Shown here in pieces: positions 50,677-59,404 of a DNA stretch of 64,000 nt. The stretch is from an uncultured Collinsella sp. Its GTDB lineage: Bacteria > Actinomycetota > Coriobacteriia > Coriobacteriales > Coriobacteriaceae. Position numbers and translations under genes: made by a program. The notes beneath the pieces are model-generated. The model did no database searches. It was not told where the DNA came from and worked only from the letters and a program-made list of their open reading frames with translations. Positions within the stretch are counted from its first letter, which is position 1. Each line of letters begins with the position of its first letter. The stretch is from assembly GCA_958413895.1 (NCBI GenBank), contig CATYVQ010000013.1:9134-73133 (forward strand), given 5' to 3'.

Positions 50677-51474
50677 GTGGCGCTTGTATTCGATGTTCAG
50701 CAGGCGAGCGGCAAGCCCGACGACAACCGTCGCCCCGGTACCGCGTGCCCCTTTTGCGATACAGAAGGGCTCACCGACATCATTCGCCGTGATGGCGATT
50801 GCATTTGGCTCGAGAATAAGTTCAAGACCCTGCGCGCCACCCGTCAAACCGTGCTGATCGAGTCGGCCGATCACGATGCCGACCTGGTGACCTATGAGCC
50901 GGATGAACTCCACCATGTGATGCGGTTTGCCCTGGGTTGCTGGCAGCAGATGATCGATTCACAGCAGTATCGAAGCGTGCTCATGTACAAGAACAAGGGT
51001 CCGCTCTCGGGCGGTAGTCTCGTTCATCCGCACATGCAGATTGTGGGTTTGGAGCAGGAAGACGGCTACACTTCGCTGACTTCTGCCAATTTCGAAGGCA
51101 TCAATGTCTGGCAACAGGGGAGGATCTCGGTCAACATCTCAACCGAACCCATCATGGGGTTCTTTGAGATCAACGTTTCAGCCCCGCAGGGAATCGCCGC
51201 CAGCGATGACATACGAGATCAAGCCGAGGCGGATCTCTTCGCCGATGCGATCCAGGTGGCTCTGCGCTATATCCTGAACGAGCACCACGGTGGTCGCGCA
51301 GAGTCGTACAACTTGTTCTTCTATCACCTGGGCGGTCGGACCATTGCCAAGGCGCTGCCGCGTTGGGTGGTTTCGCCCTACTTTGTCGGCTATCGTTTGG
51401 CCCAGGTCAATGCCGAGACAACGCTCGATATCGATGCCGAGCGCCTGCATGCACATCTGGAAACGCTCGTATAG
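50677..51474 (+). CDS. DUF4931/GalT-like HIT-superfamily protein
   Basis: 265 residues. CPFCD near 24-28 suggests a structural zinc Cys pair. The HIT-type motif HPHMQIVG near 111-118 matches the catalytic His-Pro-His of galactose-1-phosphate uridylyltransferases. The family DUF4931 is annotated as GalT-like, with nucleotidyl transfer as the assumed reaction. The GTG start is preceded by GGAGGTG that overlaps the cutC end. Co-transcribed with cutC. Substrate unknown. Confidence 0.78.
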   Translation: MALVFDVQQASGKPDDNRRPGTACPFCDTEGLTDIIRRDGDCIWLENKFKTLRATRQTVLIESADHDADLVTYEPDELHHVMRFALGCWQQMIDSQQYRSVLMYKNKGPLSGGSLVHPHMQIVGLEQEDGYTSLTSANFEGINVWQQGRISVNISTEPIMGFFEINVSAPQGIAASDDIRDQAEADLFADAIQVALRYILNEHHGGRAESYNLFFYHLGGRTIAKALPRWVVSPYFVGYRLAQVNAETTLDIDAERLHAHLETLV

Positions 51475-51504
51475 CAAGACTAACACCCGTGTAATGCGGA
51501 CAGT

Positions 51505-52503
51505 CTAGCGTGCCATGGCGTCGCGGCCGGCCTCGACCCGCTTGCGCTGGGCGGCGCGCTCCTCGCCGGTCAGACGCTCAAAGAGATGCCCGATAAGCGA
51601 GGCGAGTATCTGCTGAAACAGCGTTCCGCACATGACGGGAAACACGACTTCGCCTGGAAAGTACTGCGTGGCGATGACGGCGCCCGAAGAGATGTTACGC
51701 ATGCCGCAGGTAAAGCACATGGTAGTCGTCTCGCTATATGGCAGATGCAGTGCACGGGCGACCAGAAAACCGACGACAAAGCCGCTGATGGCGAAGGTCA
51801 AAATAAAGAGGGCGACTTCCAGGCGCACTGCGTTCATGTGCAGCACGTACTCGCTCATGGCGGTGGAGTTGGAGGCGATAACGCCCATCATCATGAACTT
51901 GCAGGCGGGCGAGAGCGCGGGGGAGAGCTTCTCGTGTCCCCATCCACGCGTGAGCTCGTTGATCACGATACCGAGCACGGCGGGGATGGCGATCATAAAG
52001 GCCATGTCCTGCATCATGCTCGGCACATCGATCGAGACGGTGGCACCCAGCAAGAGCTTAAGCGTGAGCGGAATCGTCACAGGGGAGATAACCGAGGACG
52101 TCAGGATGATGGTGAGCGCGAGCGGGCCATCGCCGCCGAACATGCTAATCCACATAAAAGCAGTGACTGCCACGGGTACGCTGTACTCGAGCACGATACC
52201 GCAGACAAGGTTGGGGTTGGAGCCAAAGAACAGCGATCCCATGGCATAAGCTGCTATGGGAATAAGCAGCGCCGAGACCAGCAGCGCCAAAATCAAGTGC
52301 AGTGGACGGCGGAACACCTCAGCTACCTGGTGAAAGGTGTTGCTGAGCGCACCTTGGAACGTCATAAAGGCGAAAAGAGCGGGAACGATGGGCTTGAGTA
52401 CGCCGATCTGCTGGGGAAAGAGCACGCCGAGCGTTACGCAAATCGGAACGATGACCTGCATATGCCCCGCGAGGAACTTTCCCAGTCCAACCCATTGCTT
52501 CAT
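51505..52503 (-). CDS. Bile acid:sodium symporter family (BASS) transporter
   Basis: 332 residues with nine or ten membrane helices. Features include the N-terminal MQVIVPICVTLGVLFP, AFMTFQGALSN, the EYSVPVAVTAF segment, and CGMRNISSGAVIA near 265, matching the BASS sodium-binding region. Despite the name, family members in bacteria carry various organic anions such as pantoate or 2-keto acids; bile acids are only one option. It is divergent from the recJ leader, sharing about 225 bp. Confidence 0.85.
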   Translation of the reverse strand: MKQWVGLGKFLAGHMQVIVPICVTLGVLFPQQIGVLKPIVPALFAFMTFQGALSNTFHQVAEVFRRPLHLILALLVSALLIPIAAYAMGSLFFGSNPNLVCGIVLEYSVPVAVTAFMWISMFGGDGPLALTIILTSSVISPVTIPLTLKLLLGATVSIDVPSMMQDMAFMIAIPAVLGIVINELTRGWGHEKLSPALSPACKFMMMGVIASNSTAMSEYVLHMNAVRLEVALFILTFAISGFVVGFLVARALHLPYSETTTMCFTCGMRNISSGAVIATQYFPGEVVFPVMCGTLFQQILASLIGHLFERLTGEERAAQRKRVEAGRDAMAR

Positions 52504-52665
52504 AGGCTCTTGTGACTCCCTTTGCTCGTGAACCCGTTTTGAATGGATATGCTAGACGCTCGCATGCGTCCGTGCGTCAGAAACGCTCGATTATTTCGAG
52601 GGTATTACCAGCATCGTTTACCGAAACCACGGCGTGCTGCGAGGTTCTGCGTCCGTGCCGCACGG

Positions 52666-52671
52666 TATAAT
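52666..52671 (+). promoter_or_regulatory. Consensus -10 box of the recJ-helicase gene
   Basis: TATAAT, a perfect -10, lies 57 bases before the leader ORF start at 52728. A TTCTGC 15 bases upstream is a poor -35. Confidence 0.6.
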
Positions 52672-52727
52672 AAATTCGTTCAACAGATCTGCCTGCCGAA
52701 GCGGGCATACACAGAGGACTCATCGCT

Positions 52728-52793
52728 ATGAACCGTGAGAGGTATCGCGGCGACCTGCCCCTATCGGGGGTGGGCGCCTATGTCATCGCTTAA
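52728..52793 (+). CDS. 21-codon upstream ORF overlapping the recJ-helicase start
   Basis: ATG at 52728 has GAGGA at 52714-52718, a good Shine-Dalgarno at 9-base spacing. The frame reads MNRERYRGDLPLSGVGAYV and two more residues, then TAA at 52791-52793. Its end overlaps the recJ start (ATG 52780) by 14 bases in another frame. This is the arrangement of translational coupling or a leader peptide. The signal for recJ itself (GGGGG at 52766-52770) lies inside the small ORF. Confidence 0.5.
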   Translation: MNRERYRGDLPLSGVGAYVIA

Positions 52794-55700
52794 GACGACG
52801 CATCGCTGGGCGGTCGCTCAGCAAAATCCCGAGCTCGAAAAGGAGCTTTCGGCTGGTCTGGGCATACCCGGGCTGGTGGCGCGCATTATGGTTGCGCACG
52901 GCATTACATCCATCGAGGAAGGCCAGCTATTTTTGACGCCTTCGCTCGACCGTGATTGGGCCGATCCACTCATTATCCCGGGCATGTCGGTCGTTGCCGA
53001 CCGCGTCGAGCGTGCTATTCGCAACCGCGAACGCATCGCCGTCTTTGGTGATTTCGACGTCGACGGTATTACATCGACCTGTCTGTTGACCGAGGCACTG
53101 CGCACGTTTGGCGCCGATGTTACGCCGTTTATTCCACATCGCTTTGACGAGGGCTACGGTCTTTCGCGCGCGGCGCTCGACCGCGTTAACGAGCTCGCTC
53201 GTCCCCAGCTGATCGTGACCGTCGATAACGGCATTGCCGCCAAAGAAGAGGTTTCCTATCTGGAGAGCCTGGGGATCGATTTGGTGGTCACGGACCATCA
53301 CGAGCCCTCCGATCAGGTGCCGCAGGGCGTGCCCCTGACCGACCCTAAACTCGAGGATAAGGGCCCCTCGCGTGAACTTGCCGGTGCCGGTGTGGCGCTC
53401 AAGCTGGTGCAGGTTTTGGGCGAGCGTCTGGGCAAGCCGTCGTATTGGCGTTCGCTGACCGAGGTCGCGGCACTGGGCACCGTGTCCGACATGATGCCGC
53501 TCACGCCCGAGAATCGCGCACTGGTCGCCGAGGGCATCCAGCAGATGCGCGTGACGGCTCGTCCCGGTTACATCGCGCTTGCAGCGCTCGCCAAGGCCGA
53601 TCTGGCTACCATTACGGCGGACGGTCTATCGTTCTCGCTCATTCCCCGCTTAAACGCCGCCGGCCGCATGGCCGATCCCAAGCTGGCGCTCGACCTGCTG
53701 CTTGCCCGCGATCCTATCGAGGCAAGTGCACTGGCGGCCGAGCTCGAGGAGATCAACCGTCAGCGTCGCGAGATTGAGGCGGAGCTCACGCGTGATGCCA
53801 TGGCAAAGGTCGAGGAGACCTATGATGGCGGTCGCGCAATCGTCGTGGGTGGCGAGGGCTGGCACGAGGGCGTTAAAGGCATCGTGGCGAGCCGCCTTAC
53901 CAACCGATATCACGTGCCGGCGTTGCTCTTCTCTATCGAGGACGGTATAGCACGTGGCTCGGGCCGCTCGGTGGGCAAGGTCAACCTGTTCGAAGCCGTC
54001 GAGCGCTGTTCCGACCTGCTGATTCGCCGCGGCGGGCATGCCGGTGCGGTGGGCGTGACCATCGAGGCGTCCAAGCTCGACGAGTTCCGTCGTCGCCTTT
54101 CCGCTGTGCTGTCCGAGCTTCCCGCCGAGGACTTTGAGGACACCGATGAGGTTGCCGCCACGGTCGACCTTTCCGAATTGAATATCGAGACCATCGAGCA
54201 GATTTCCCGCCTTGAGCCGTTTGGCCAGGGTAATAAGGTGCCGCTGCTGGCTGCCGAGGGCGTGACGATGTGTGATCGTGCCGTGGTGGGTAAGACCGGC
54301 GAGCATATGCGCTTCGTGGCGACGGATGGAGCCGCGAGTGTGCCTGCCATTATGTTCCGCGTACCGCAGATCGATAGGCTTATCAATTGCGACAGCGCCG
54401 TCGACTTGGTATTCGAGGCCGTTGCCGAGCATTGGCAGGGACGTGTGAAGCCCAAGCTCATGATCAAGGATGTCTTGGTCCGCGATACCACGGCGCCCAG
54501 CGTTGACGACCCGGCATGTGAGCTTCGCCGCGGCGTACAACCGGCGGATTCTGGACTGCGCCTGGAGTCGCGTAAACGCGAGACGCTTGCCCAGCTTTCC
54601 TATACCGAGCTCACGCGCTCGCTCATTCACAGCTTTATCGGATCGAACCAGCCGCACCGCGCGCAGGTCGAGGCGCTCGATGCCCTGGCCGATCACCAAA
54701 GTGTTCTGGCCGTTATGGGAACGGGGCGCGGCAAGTCTCTTATCTTCCATGTGCATGCCGCGCGCGAGGCGGTTCTTCGCGGGCGTGCGAGTATCTTTGT
54801 CTATCCGCTGCGCGCGCTCGTTGCCGACCAGGCCTATCACCTCTCGTCGACGATGGCCGCGCTCGGCATTGGCGTAGGCGTGCTGACCGGCGAGACCGTG
54901 GAAGCGGCGCGCGATGACGTGTTTGCCGGCTTGGCTTCGGGCCGCACCGGCATCGTGCTCACGACGCCCGAGTTTCTGTCCATTCACCGCGACCGCTTTG
55001 CGCGTTCGGGGCGCATCGGTTTTGTCGTTATCGATGAGGCGCATCATGCCGGTCTTGCCAAGGGCGGTGACCGGAGCGCCTACCTCGACATGCCCGATAT
55101 TCTCAAAGCCCTGGGCGACCCCGTTGTCATGGCGGCAACGGCTACCGCGACGGCCCCGGTCGTGGCGGAGCTTGCTCGTGTATTGCCAATTACCAGGACG
55201 GTGGTCGACGAGACCGTTCGCGAGAACCTACAACTCGAGGACGACCGTGACCTTGCGAGCCGCGAAAATCGCCTGGTTTCGATCGTGGCGACGGGGGAGA
55301 AGACCGTTATCTATGTGAACTCGCGCGACCAGTCCGTGGCGCTTGCCAAGACGTTGCGCAAACGCGTGCCCGATTGTGCGACCCATATCGCGTTCTATAA
55401 CGCCGGGCTTGCGCGCTCCGATCGCCGCCGTGTTGAGGAAGCCTTTAGAGACGGAAGTCTCAGCTGCATCGTTTCAACTTCGGCTTTCGGTGAGGGCGTC
55501 AACCTGCCCGATATCCGCCATGTCGTGCTCTACCACATGCCGTTTGGTGCGATTGAGTTTAACCAGATGAGTGGCCGTGCCGGCCGCGATGGCCAGCCCG
55601 CCGTGATTCACCTGCTCTATTCGTCGCGCGACGCCCGAATTAACGAGCGCCTGCTCGATTGTTACGCGCCCGAGCGCGATGAGCTTGTCACGCTCTATCG

Positions 55701-56067
55701 AGCGCTGCAGACCATGTGGCGCTCCAACCGTGGCAAGACGGGGGACGATTCATTCTGCGCGAGCGATATCGACATCGCTCAGATGTGTCTTGCCATCGAT
55801 GCGCGCACGCCGGTCGACGAGCGCTCGGTGGAAAGCGGCCTGGGAATCTTCGAAGAGCTTGGTTTCTGTCGCGTTTCGGGGTTTGACGACACCCGCCGCA
55901 TCGCGATGGCCGAAAACCCCGGTCGCGTGCAATTAAGCAGGTCAATTCGCTATTTGGAGGGCTTGCGCTCGCGCATGGAGTTCTCGGCTTTCCGGAGTTG
56001 GGCGCTCGATTCGTGCGCTTCTGATATGCTAGCCAAAGTTAACCGCCCGATCGTACCGCGGGCCTAG
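52780..56067 (+). CDS. recJ: RecJ exonuclease fused to an SF2 (RecQ-like) helicase
   Basis: About 1095 residues. Residues 1-600 form RecJ: FGDFDVDGITST near 86-97 (DHH motif I), TDHHEP near 170-175, GTVSDMMPL near 234, and the DHHA1 motif RRGGHAGAVGV near 423-433, then an OB-type region. Residues about 620-980 form a helicase: VMGTGRGKS near 640 (motif I), DEAHHAG near 760 (motif II), MAATATATA near 790 (motif III), QMSGRAGRDGQ near 930 (motif VI). RecJ degrades 5' ends of single-stranded DNA and normally works with RecQ; here the two activities are on one chain. ATG 52780 is preferred, giving a normal RecJ N-terminus. Confidence 0.9.
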   Translation: MSSLKTTHRWAVAQQNPELEKELSAGLGIPGLVARIMVAHGITSIEEGQLFLTPSLDRDWADPLIIPGMSVVADRVERAIRNRERIAVFGDFDVDGITSTCLLTEALRTFGADVTPFIPHRFDEGYGLSRAALDRVNELARPQLIVTVDNGIAAKEEVSYLESLGIDLVVTDHHEPSDQVPQGVPLTDPKLEDKGPSRELAGAGVALKLVQVLGERLGKPSYWRSLTEVAALGTVSDMMPLTPENRALVAEGIQQMRVTARPGYIALAALAKADLATITADGLSFSLIPRLNAAGRMADPKLALDLLLARDPIEASALAAELEEINRQRREIEAELTRDAMAKVEETYDGGRAIVVGGEGWHEGVKGIVASRLTNRYHVPALLFSIEDGIARGSGRSVGKVNLFEAVERCSDLLIRRGGHAGAVGVTIEASKLDEFRRRLSAVLSELPAEDFEDTDEVAATVDLSELNIETIEQISRLEPFGQGNKVPLLAAEGVTMCDRAVVGKTGEHMRFVATDGAASVPAIMFRVPQIDRLINCDSAVDLVFEAVAEHWQGRVKPKLMIKDVLVRDTTAPSVDDPACELRRGVQPADSGLRLESRKRETLAQLSYTELTRSLIHSFIGSNQPHRAQVEALDALADHQSVLAVMGTGRGKSLIFHVHAAREAVLRGRASIFVYPLRALVADQAYHLSSTMAALGIGVGVLTGETVEAARDDVFAGLASGRTGIVLTTPEFLSIHRDRFARSGRIGFVVIDEAHHAGLAKGGDRSAYLDMPDILKALGDPVVMAATATATAPVVAELARVLPITRTVVDETVRENLQLEDDRDLASRENRLVSIVATGEKTVIYVNSRDQSVALAKTLRKRVPDCATHIAFYNAGLARSDRRRVEEAFRDGSLSCIVSTSAFGEGVNLPDIRHVVLYHMPFGAIEFNQMSGRAGRDGQPAVIHLLYSSRDARINERLLDCYAPERDELVTLYRALQTMWRSNRGKTGDDSFCASDIDIAQMCLAIDARTPVDERSVESGLGIFEELGFCRVSGFDDTRRIAMAENPGRVQLSRSIRYLEGLRSRMEFSAFRSWALDSCASDMLAKVNRPIVPRA
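56023..56030 (+). promoter_or_regulatory. Extended -10 box inside the end of recJ, driving rel
   Basis: TGATATGCT is an extended -10 (TG-n-TATGCT); transcription would start 46 bases before the rel ATG. A TTGGGC 21 bases upstream is too far for a standard -35. Suggests rel has its own promoter. Confidence 0.38.
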
Positions 56068-56082
56068 GGGAAGGGGACCTCG

Positions 56083-58443
56083 ATGGATGCCGCAGCCCGT
56101 ACCGCCCATGATTCTACCCTCCAGCCTTTTTCGGAGATGGAGCACTATAAGCATGCCGATGAGCTGCCGCCCGAGATTATGGCGGACAGCTACGACAAGC
56201 TGGAGCGCCTGTGCCTCAAATATATGAATGAGGATGACTTCTCCAAGGTGGAGCAGGCCTACTGCTTTGCTGCCGAGAAGCACTGCAACCAAAAGCGGCG
56301 CTCGGGCGAGATGTACATTAACCATCCCGTCGAGGTTGCCATCATTTTGGCCGATCTTAAGATGGACTGCGATGTGGTGTGCGCCGCGCTGCTACACGAT
56401 ACCGTCGAGGATACCGAGACCTCGCTTACCGATGTTTCGGGTCTGTTTGGCGATACGGTGGCCGAGCTCGTCGATGGCGTGACCAAGCTCACCAACATCG
56501 AAGTTGACAGCATGGACGAGAAGCAGGCGCTTACGCTGCGCAAGATGTTCCTCGCCATGTCCAAGGACATTCGCGTCATCATCGTCAAGCTCGCCGACCG
56601 CCTGCATAACATGCGCACGCTTGCCGCCCTGCGCGAGGAGCGCCGTCTGTTTAAGGCGCGCGAGACCATGGACGTATACGCGCCCTTGGCCGATCGCCTG
56701 GGCATGAGCTCTATCAAGTGGGAGCTCGAGGACCTGTCCTTCTTCTACTTGGAGCCCGATGCCTACCAGCGCATCGCGCGCATGGTGGCCGAGTCGCGCG
56801 AGGTTCGCGAGCGTTATCTGGCCGAGACCATCAAGACGCTCACCGATGAGCTCAATCGCATTGGTCTTGAGGGCTTTCAGATCAACGGTCGTTCCAAGCA
56901 CTATTGGTCCATCTATCAAAAGATGAAGCGCAAGGGCAAGGAGTTCTCCGAGATTTACGACCTGGTGGCGCTGCGCGTCATCACTCATTCGGTGCGCGAT
57001 TGCTATTCCACGCTTGGTGCCGTGCATACCTTGTGGCATCCCATGCCCGGTCGCTTTAAAGACTATATCGCCATGCCCAAGGTCAATAACTACCAGTCAC
57101 TCCATACGACGGTTATCGGCCCCACGGCCCGCCCGCTCGAGATTCAGATTCGAACCTATGAGATGCACGAGCAGGCAGAGTACGGCATCGCCGCCCACTG
57201 GCTGTACAAGAAGTCGGGCGGATCGTCTGCCTCTAAGACCAACGATGCGCAGCGTCTGGACGACCAGATCAACTGGCTTAAGCACTCACTCGACTGGGCG
57301 GCGTCTGACGAGATCACCGATGCCAAGGAATACCTGCACTCACTGAAGGTCGACTTGTTCGACCAGGAAATTTTTGTCTTTACGCCCAAAGGCGAGGTCA
57401 TGGCGCTTCGTGCCGGCTCTACACCGCTCGACTTTGCCTACGCCGTTCATACCGAGGTCGGTAACCACTGCGTCGGCGCCAAGATTAACGGTGCGGTGGC
57501 GCCACTCACGCACGAAATCAAGACGGGTGACCGTGTCGAGATTCTGACCAACAAGAGCTCTAAGCCGTCGCGCGATTGGCTCAAGATCGTCAAGACACCT
57601 TCGGCTAAGTCAAAGATTCGCCGTTACTTCGCCGCCGCGACCAAAGACGATGACGCTGCGGCCGGCCGCGATATACTGGCCAAGGACCTGCGTAAGCGCG
57701 GGTACGGCATCTCTACGCCACGATCCACGCGTGCGCTCAACGCCGTGGCGGAGCAGTTTAACTACAAGCAGCTCGAGGATCTGTTCGCAGCCGTTGGCGC
57801 GGGCAAAGTCGCCCCACGTGCCGTGGGCAACAAGGTCGAGCAAATCTTGGACCCCAAGCCCGAGGAGCAGCTCACCAAGACCGAAGCCATTGCCGAGGTC
57901 GTCAAGCAGCCTGCCCGCGGCTCCAACCGCAAGCCGCAAAAGCGTGGCAAGAGCGCGAGCAACGGCATTATCGTCAAAGGCGAGAGCAACAGCGGTCTGC
58001 TGGTCCGTCTGGCGCATTGCTGCAATCCGGTGACGGGCGACGATATCGTCGGCTTCATCACGCGCGGCCGAGGTGTCTCGGTGCATCGCGCCAACTGCCC
58101 CAACGTCAAGGGCCTCATGGAGCATCCCGAGCGCATGATCGATGTGGAGTGGGACGGTGCTGCCGACACCCTCTTCCAGGTCGAGATCGTGGTCGAGTGC
58201 CTGGACCGCATGGGCCTGCTCAAGGATGTCACCATTGCCATTGGCGATGCGGGCGGCAACATCCTTTCCGCCGCTACCTCGACCAACCGCGAGGGTATTG
58301 CGACCCTGCGCTTTATGGTCGAGATCTCGGACGCGAGTGGTCTGGATCCGCTGCTGGCATCGATTAGCAGCGTCGACTCGGTCTACGACGCGCGCCGCCT
58401 GATGCCCGGCGAGGGTGGAGCCCAGCTTAAGCGCCGTGTTTAG
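56083..58443 (+). CDS. relA: Bifunctional (p)ppGpp synthetase/hydrolase Rel
   Basis: 786 residues, full-length Rel/SpoT. The HD hydrolase domain includes YINHPVEVAIILADLKMD and LLHDTVEDTE (about 90-115); the synthetase domain includes GRSKHYWSIYQKMKRKG (about 268-284) and YDLVALRVI; then the TGS domain (FVFTPKGEVMALRAGSTPLDFAYAV near 430, cut here), the zinc-finger-type domain HCCNPVTGDDIVGFITRGRG, and a C-terminal ACT domain. It makes and degrades (p)ppGpp in response to starvation. The HD ligands are intact, so hydrolysis is expected. Length matches the family. The gene is tightly followed by the MBL hydrolase gene. Confidence 0.94.
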   Translation: MDAAARTAHDSTLQPFSEMEHYKHADELPPEIMADSYDKLERLCLKYMNEDDFSKVEQAYCFAAEKHCNQKRRSGEMYINHPVEVAIILADLKMDCDVVCAALLHDTVEDTETSLTDVSGLFGDTVAELVDGVTKLTNIEVDSMDEKQALTLRKMFLAMSKDIRVIIVKLADRLHNMRTLAALREERRLFKARETMDVYAPLADRLGMSSIKWELEDLSFFYLEPDAYQRIARMVAESREVRERYLAETIKTLTDELNRIGLEGFQINGRSKHYWSIYQKMKRKGKEFSEIYDLVALRVITHSVRDCYSTLGAVHTLWHPMPGRFKDYIAMPKVNNYQSLHTTVIGPTARPLEIQIRTYEMHEQAEYGIAAHWLYKKSGGSSASKTNDAQRLDDQINWLKHSLDWAASDEITDAKEYLHSLKVDLFDQEIFVFTPKGEVMALRAGSTPLDFAYAVHTEVGNHCVGAKINGAVAPLTHEIKTGDRVEILTNKSSKPSRDWLKIVKTPSAKSKIRRYFAAATKDDDAAAGRDILAKDLRKRGYGISTPRSTRALNAVAEQFNYKQLEDLFAAVGAGKVAPRAVGNKVEQILDPKPEEQLTKTEAIAEVVKQPARGSNRKPQKRGKSASNGIIVKGESNSGLLVRLAHCCNPVTGDDIVGFITRGRGVSVHRANCPNVKGLMEHPERMIDVEWDGAADTLFQVEIVVECLDRMGLLKDVTIAIGDAGGNILSAATSTNREGIATLRFMVEISDASGLDPLLASISSVDSVYDARRLMPGEGGAQLKRRV

Positions 58444-58480
58444 TCGCGACGAACGTGCCACATTATCGATATTCGCTACA

Positions 58481-58506
58481 CTCGAGGCATCGTTTGATGC
58501 CTCGAG
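58481..58506. promoter_or_regulatory. Perfect 11-bp hairpin between rel and the MBL gene
   Basis: CTCGAGGCATC pairs with GATGCCTCGAG around GTTT. No T-run follows, so it is more likely a leader or processing hairpin than a strong terminator. A TACACT just before it could be a -10 box. Confidence 0.45.
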
Positions 58507-58526
58507 TTCTATAGAGAGGAGAGAGC

Positions 58527-59210
58527 ATGAGTGCTGTGTCCTTGGATTTAACTCCCAAGGGATCGGTCGAGATCGAGACACTCGTAAACGGTCCTATTCA
58601 GACCAATAGCTATGCTGTTATTTCGGACAATGAGTGCGTGATTATCGACCCTGCATGGGAAGGCGAGCGCTTGGTGGAGCATATTCGAGCCGAGCACCCC
58701 GACGTACGTGTGCTTGGTGCCGTATGCACTCATGGCCATGCCGATCATGTTGGGGGTGTTGCCGGCGTGCGAACCACCGTTGGCGAGGGCTGCCAGTATG
58801 AGCTGTGTGCTAAGGATGTGGCGGTGCCGCATGCGAACATCGAGGAACAGCGAGCCATGTGGGGCATTGAGACGCCCGACCCCGGGGAGCCGACGCATCT
58901 GCTCGCCGAGGGCGATGCTATCGAGGTGGGCGATATCTGCCTGCAGGTGATCGAGACGCCAGGGCATACGCCGGGCGGGATCGTCTTCTTTGCTGCCACC
59001 GAGCAGGGGAACATTGCCTTTGTGGGCGACACCCTGTTTCCGGCTGGGCACGGCCGCACCGATCTTTCTGGTGGAGACGAGGCGGCGATTCTGCGCTCGC
59101 TCTCCAAGCTCGCCCGGCTTCTCCCGCCCGATACCGTTTGCCTAACCGGCCATGGCGATTCAACCACCATGGCACGCGAACTCATGCAGAGCCCTTTCAT
59201 GCAGGTGTAG
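58527..59210 (+). CDS. MBL-fold metallo-hydrolase (glyoxalase II-like)
   Basis: 227 residues. The zinc motif THGHADHVGG is near 75-84 (HxHxDH), additional His at ETPGHTPGG near 142 and CLTGHGDST near 207, and an Asp at FVGDTLF. This ligand set matches glyoxalase II and related thioesterases. GAGAGGAGAG precedes the ATG. It follows rel; in many Gram-positives an MBL gene lies next to rel and dtd, so the pairing is conserved. Substrate unknown. Confidence 0.87.
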   Translation: MSAVSLDLTPKGSVEIETLVNGPIQTNSYAVISDNECVIIDPAWEGERLVEHIRAEHPDVRVLGAVCTHGHADHVGGVAGVRTTVGEGCQYELCAKDVAVPHANIEEQRAMWGIETPDPGEPTHLLAEGDAIEVGDICLQVIETPGHTPGGIVFFAATEQGNIAFVGDTLFPAGHGRTDLSGGDEAAILRSLSKLARLLPPDTVCLTGHGDSTTMARELMQSPFMQV

Positions 59211-59336
59211 CTTTATAGTCGGCTTTTGAAGCACGAGAAGTGTCCAAACGTCAAGCTATTTTTTCCCAACGGGTCAATTTCGTAGGGCAAACGGTCAAAA
59301 AAGTCTGTTTGGACGATATTCGTGAACAAACGAACG

Positions 59337-59364
59337 TTTATGCTCGGGTACACCGTGGTAAAAT
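59337..59364 (+). promoter_or_regulatory. Promoter-like sequence before fba
   Basis: TTTATG and TAAAAT are separated by 16 bases and end about 40 bases before the fba ATG. Bases 59211-59336 upstream hold a GTCCAAAC/GTTTGGAC inverted pair about 60 bases apart and no gene. Confidence 0.4.
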
Positions 59365-59404
59365 CACAGGCGTTATCGGAGCAACCTTACAGGAGGTTTC
59401 TTTT

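Noticed and set aside
52735..52779. Upstream in-frame GTG start for recJ
   Set aside because: No Shine-Dalgarno at that GTG and it would lengthen the protein beyond the normal RecJ N-terminus; ATG 52780 fits.
53650..55047. 465-codon minus-strand frame opposite recJ
   Set aside because: Antisense shadow with Arg/His-rich content.
59240..59404. 55-residue N-terminal extension of fructose-bisphosphate aldolase
   Set aside because: Not present in the family; AGGAGG directly precedes the ATG at 59405, and the upstream part holds promoter-like sequence.
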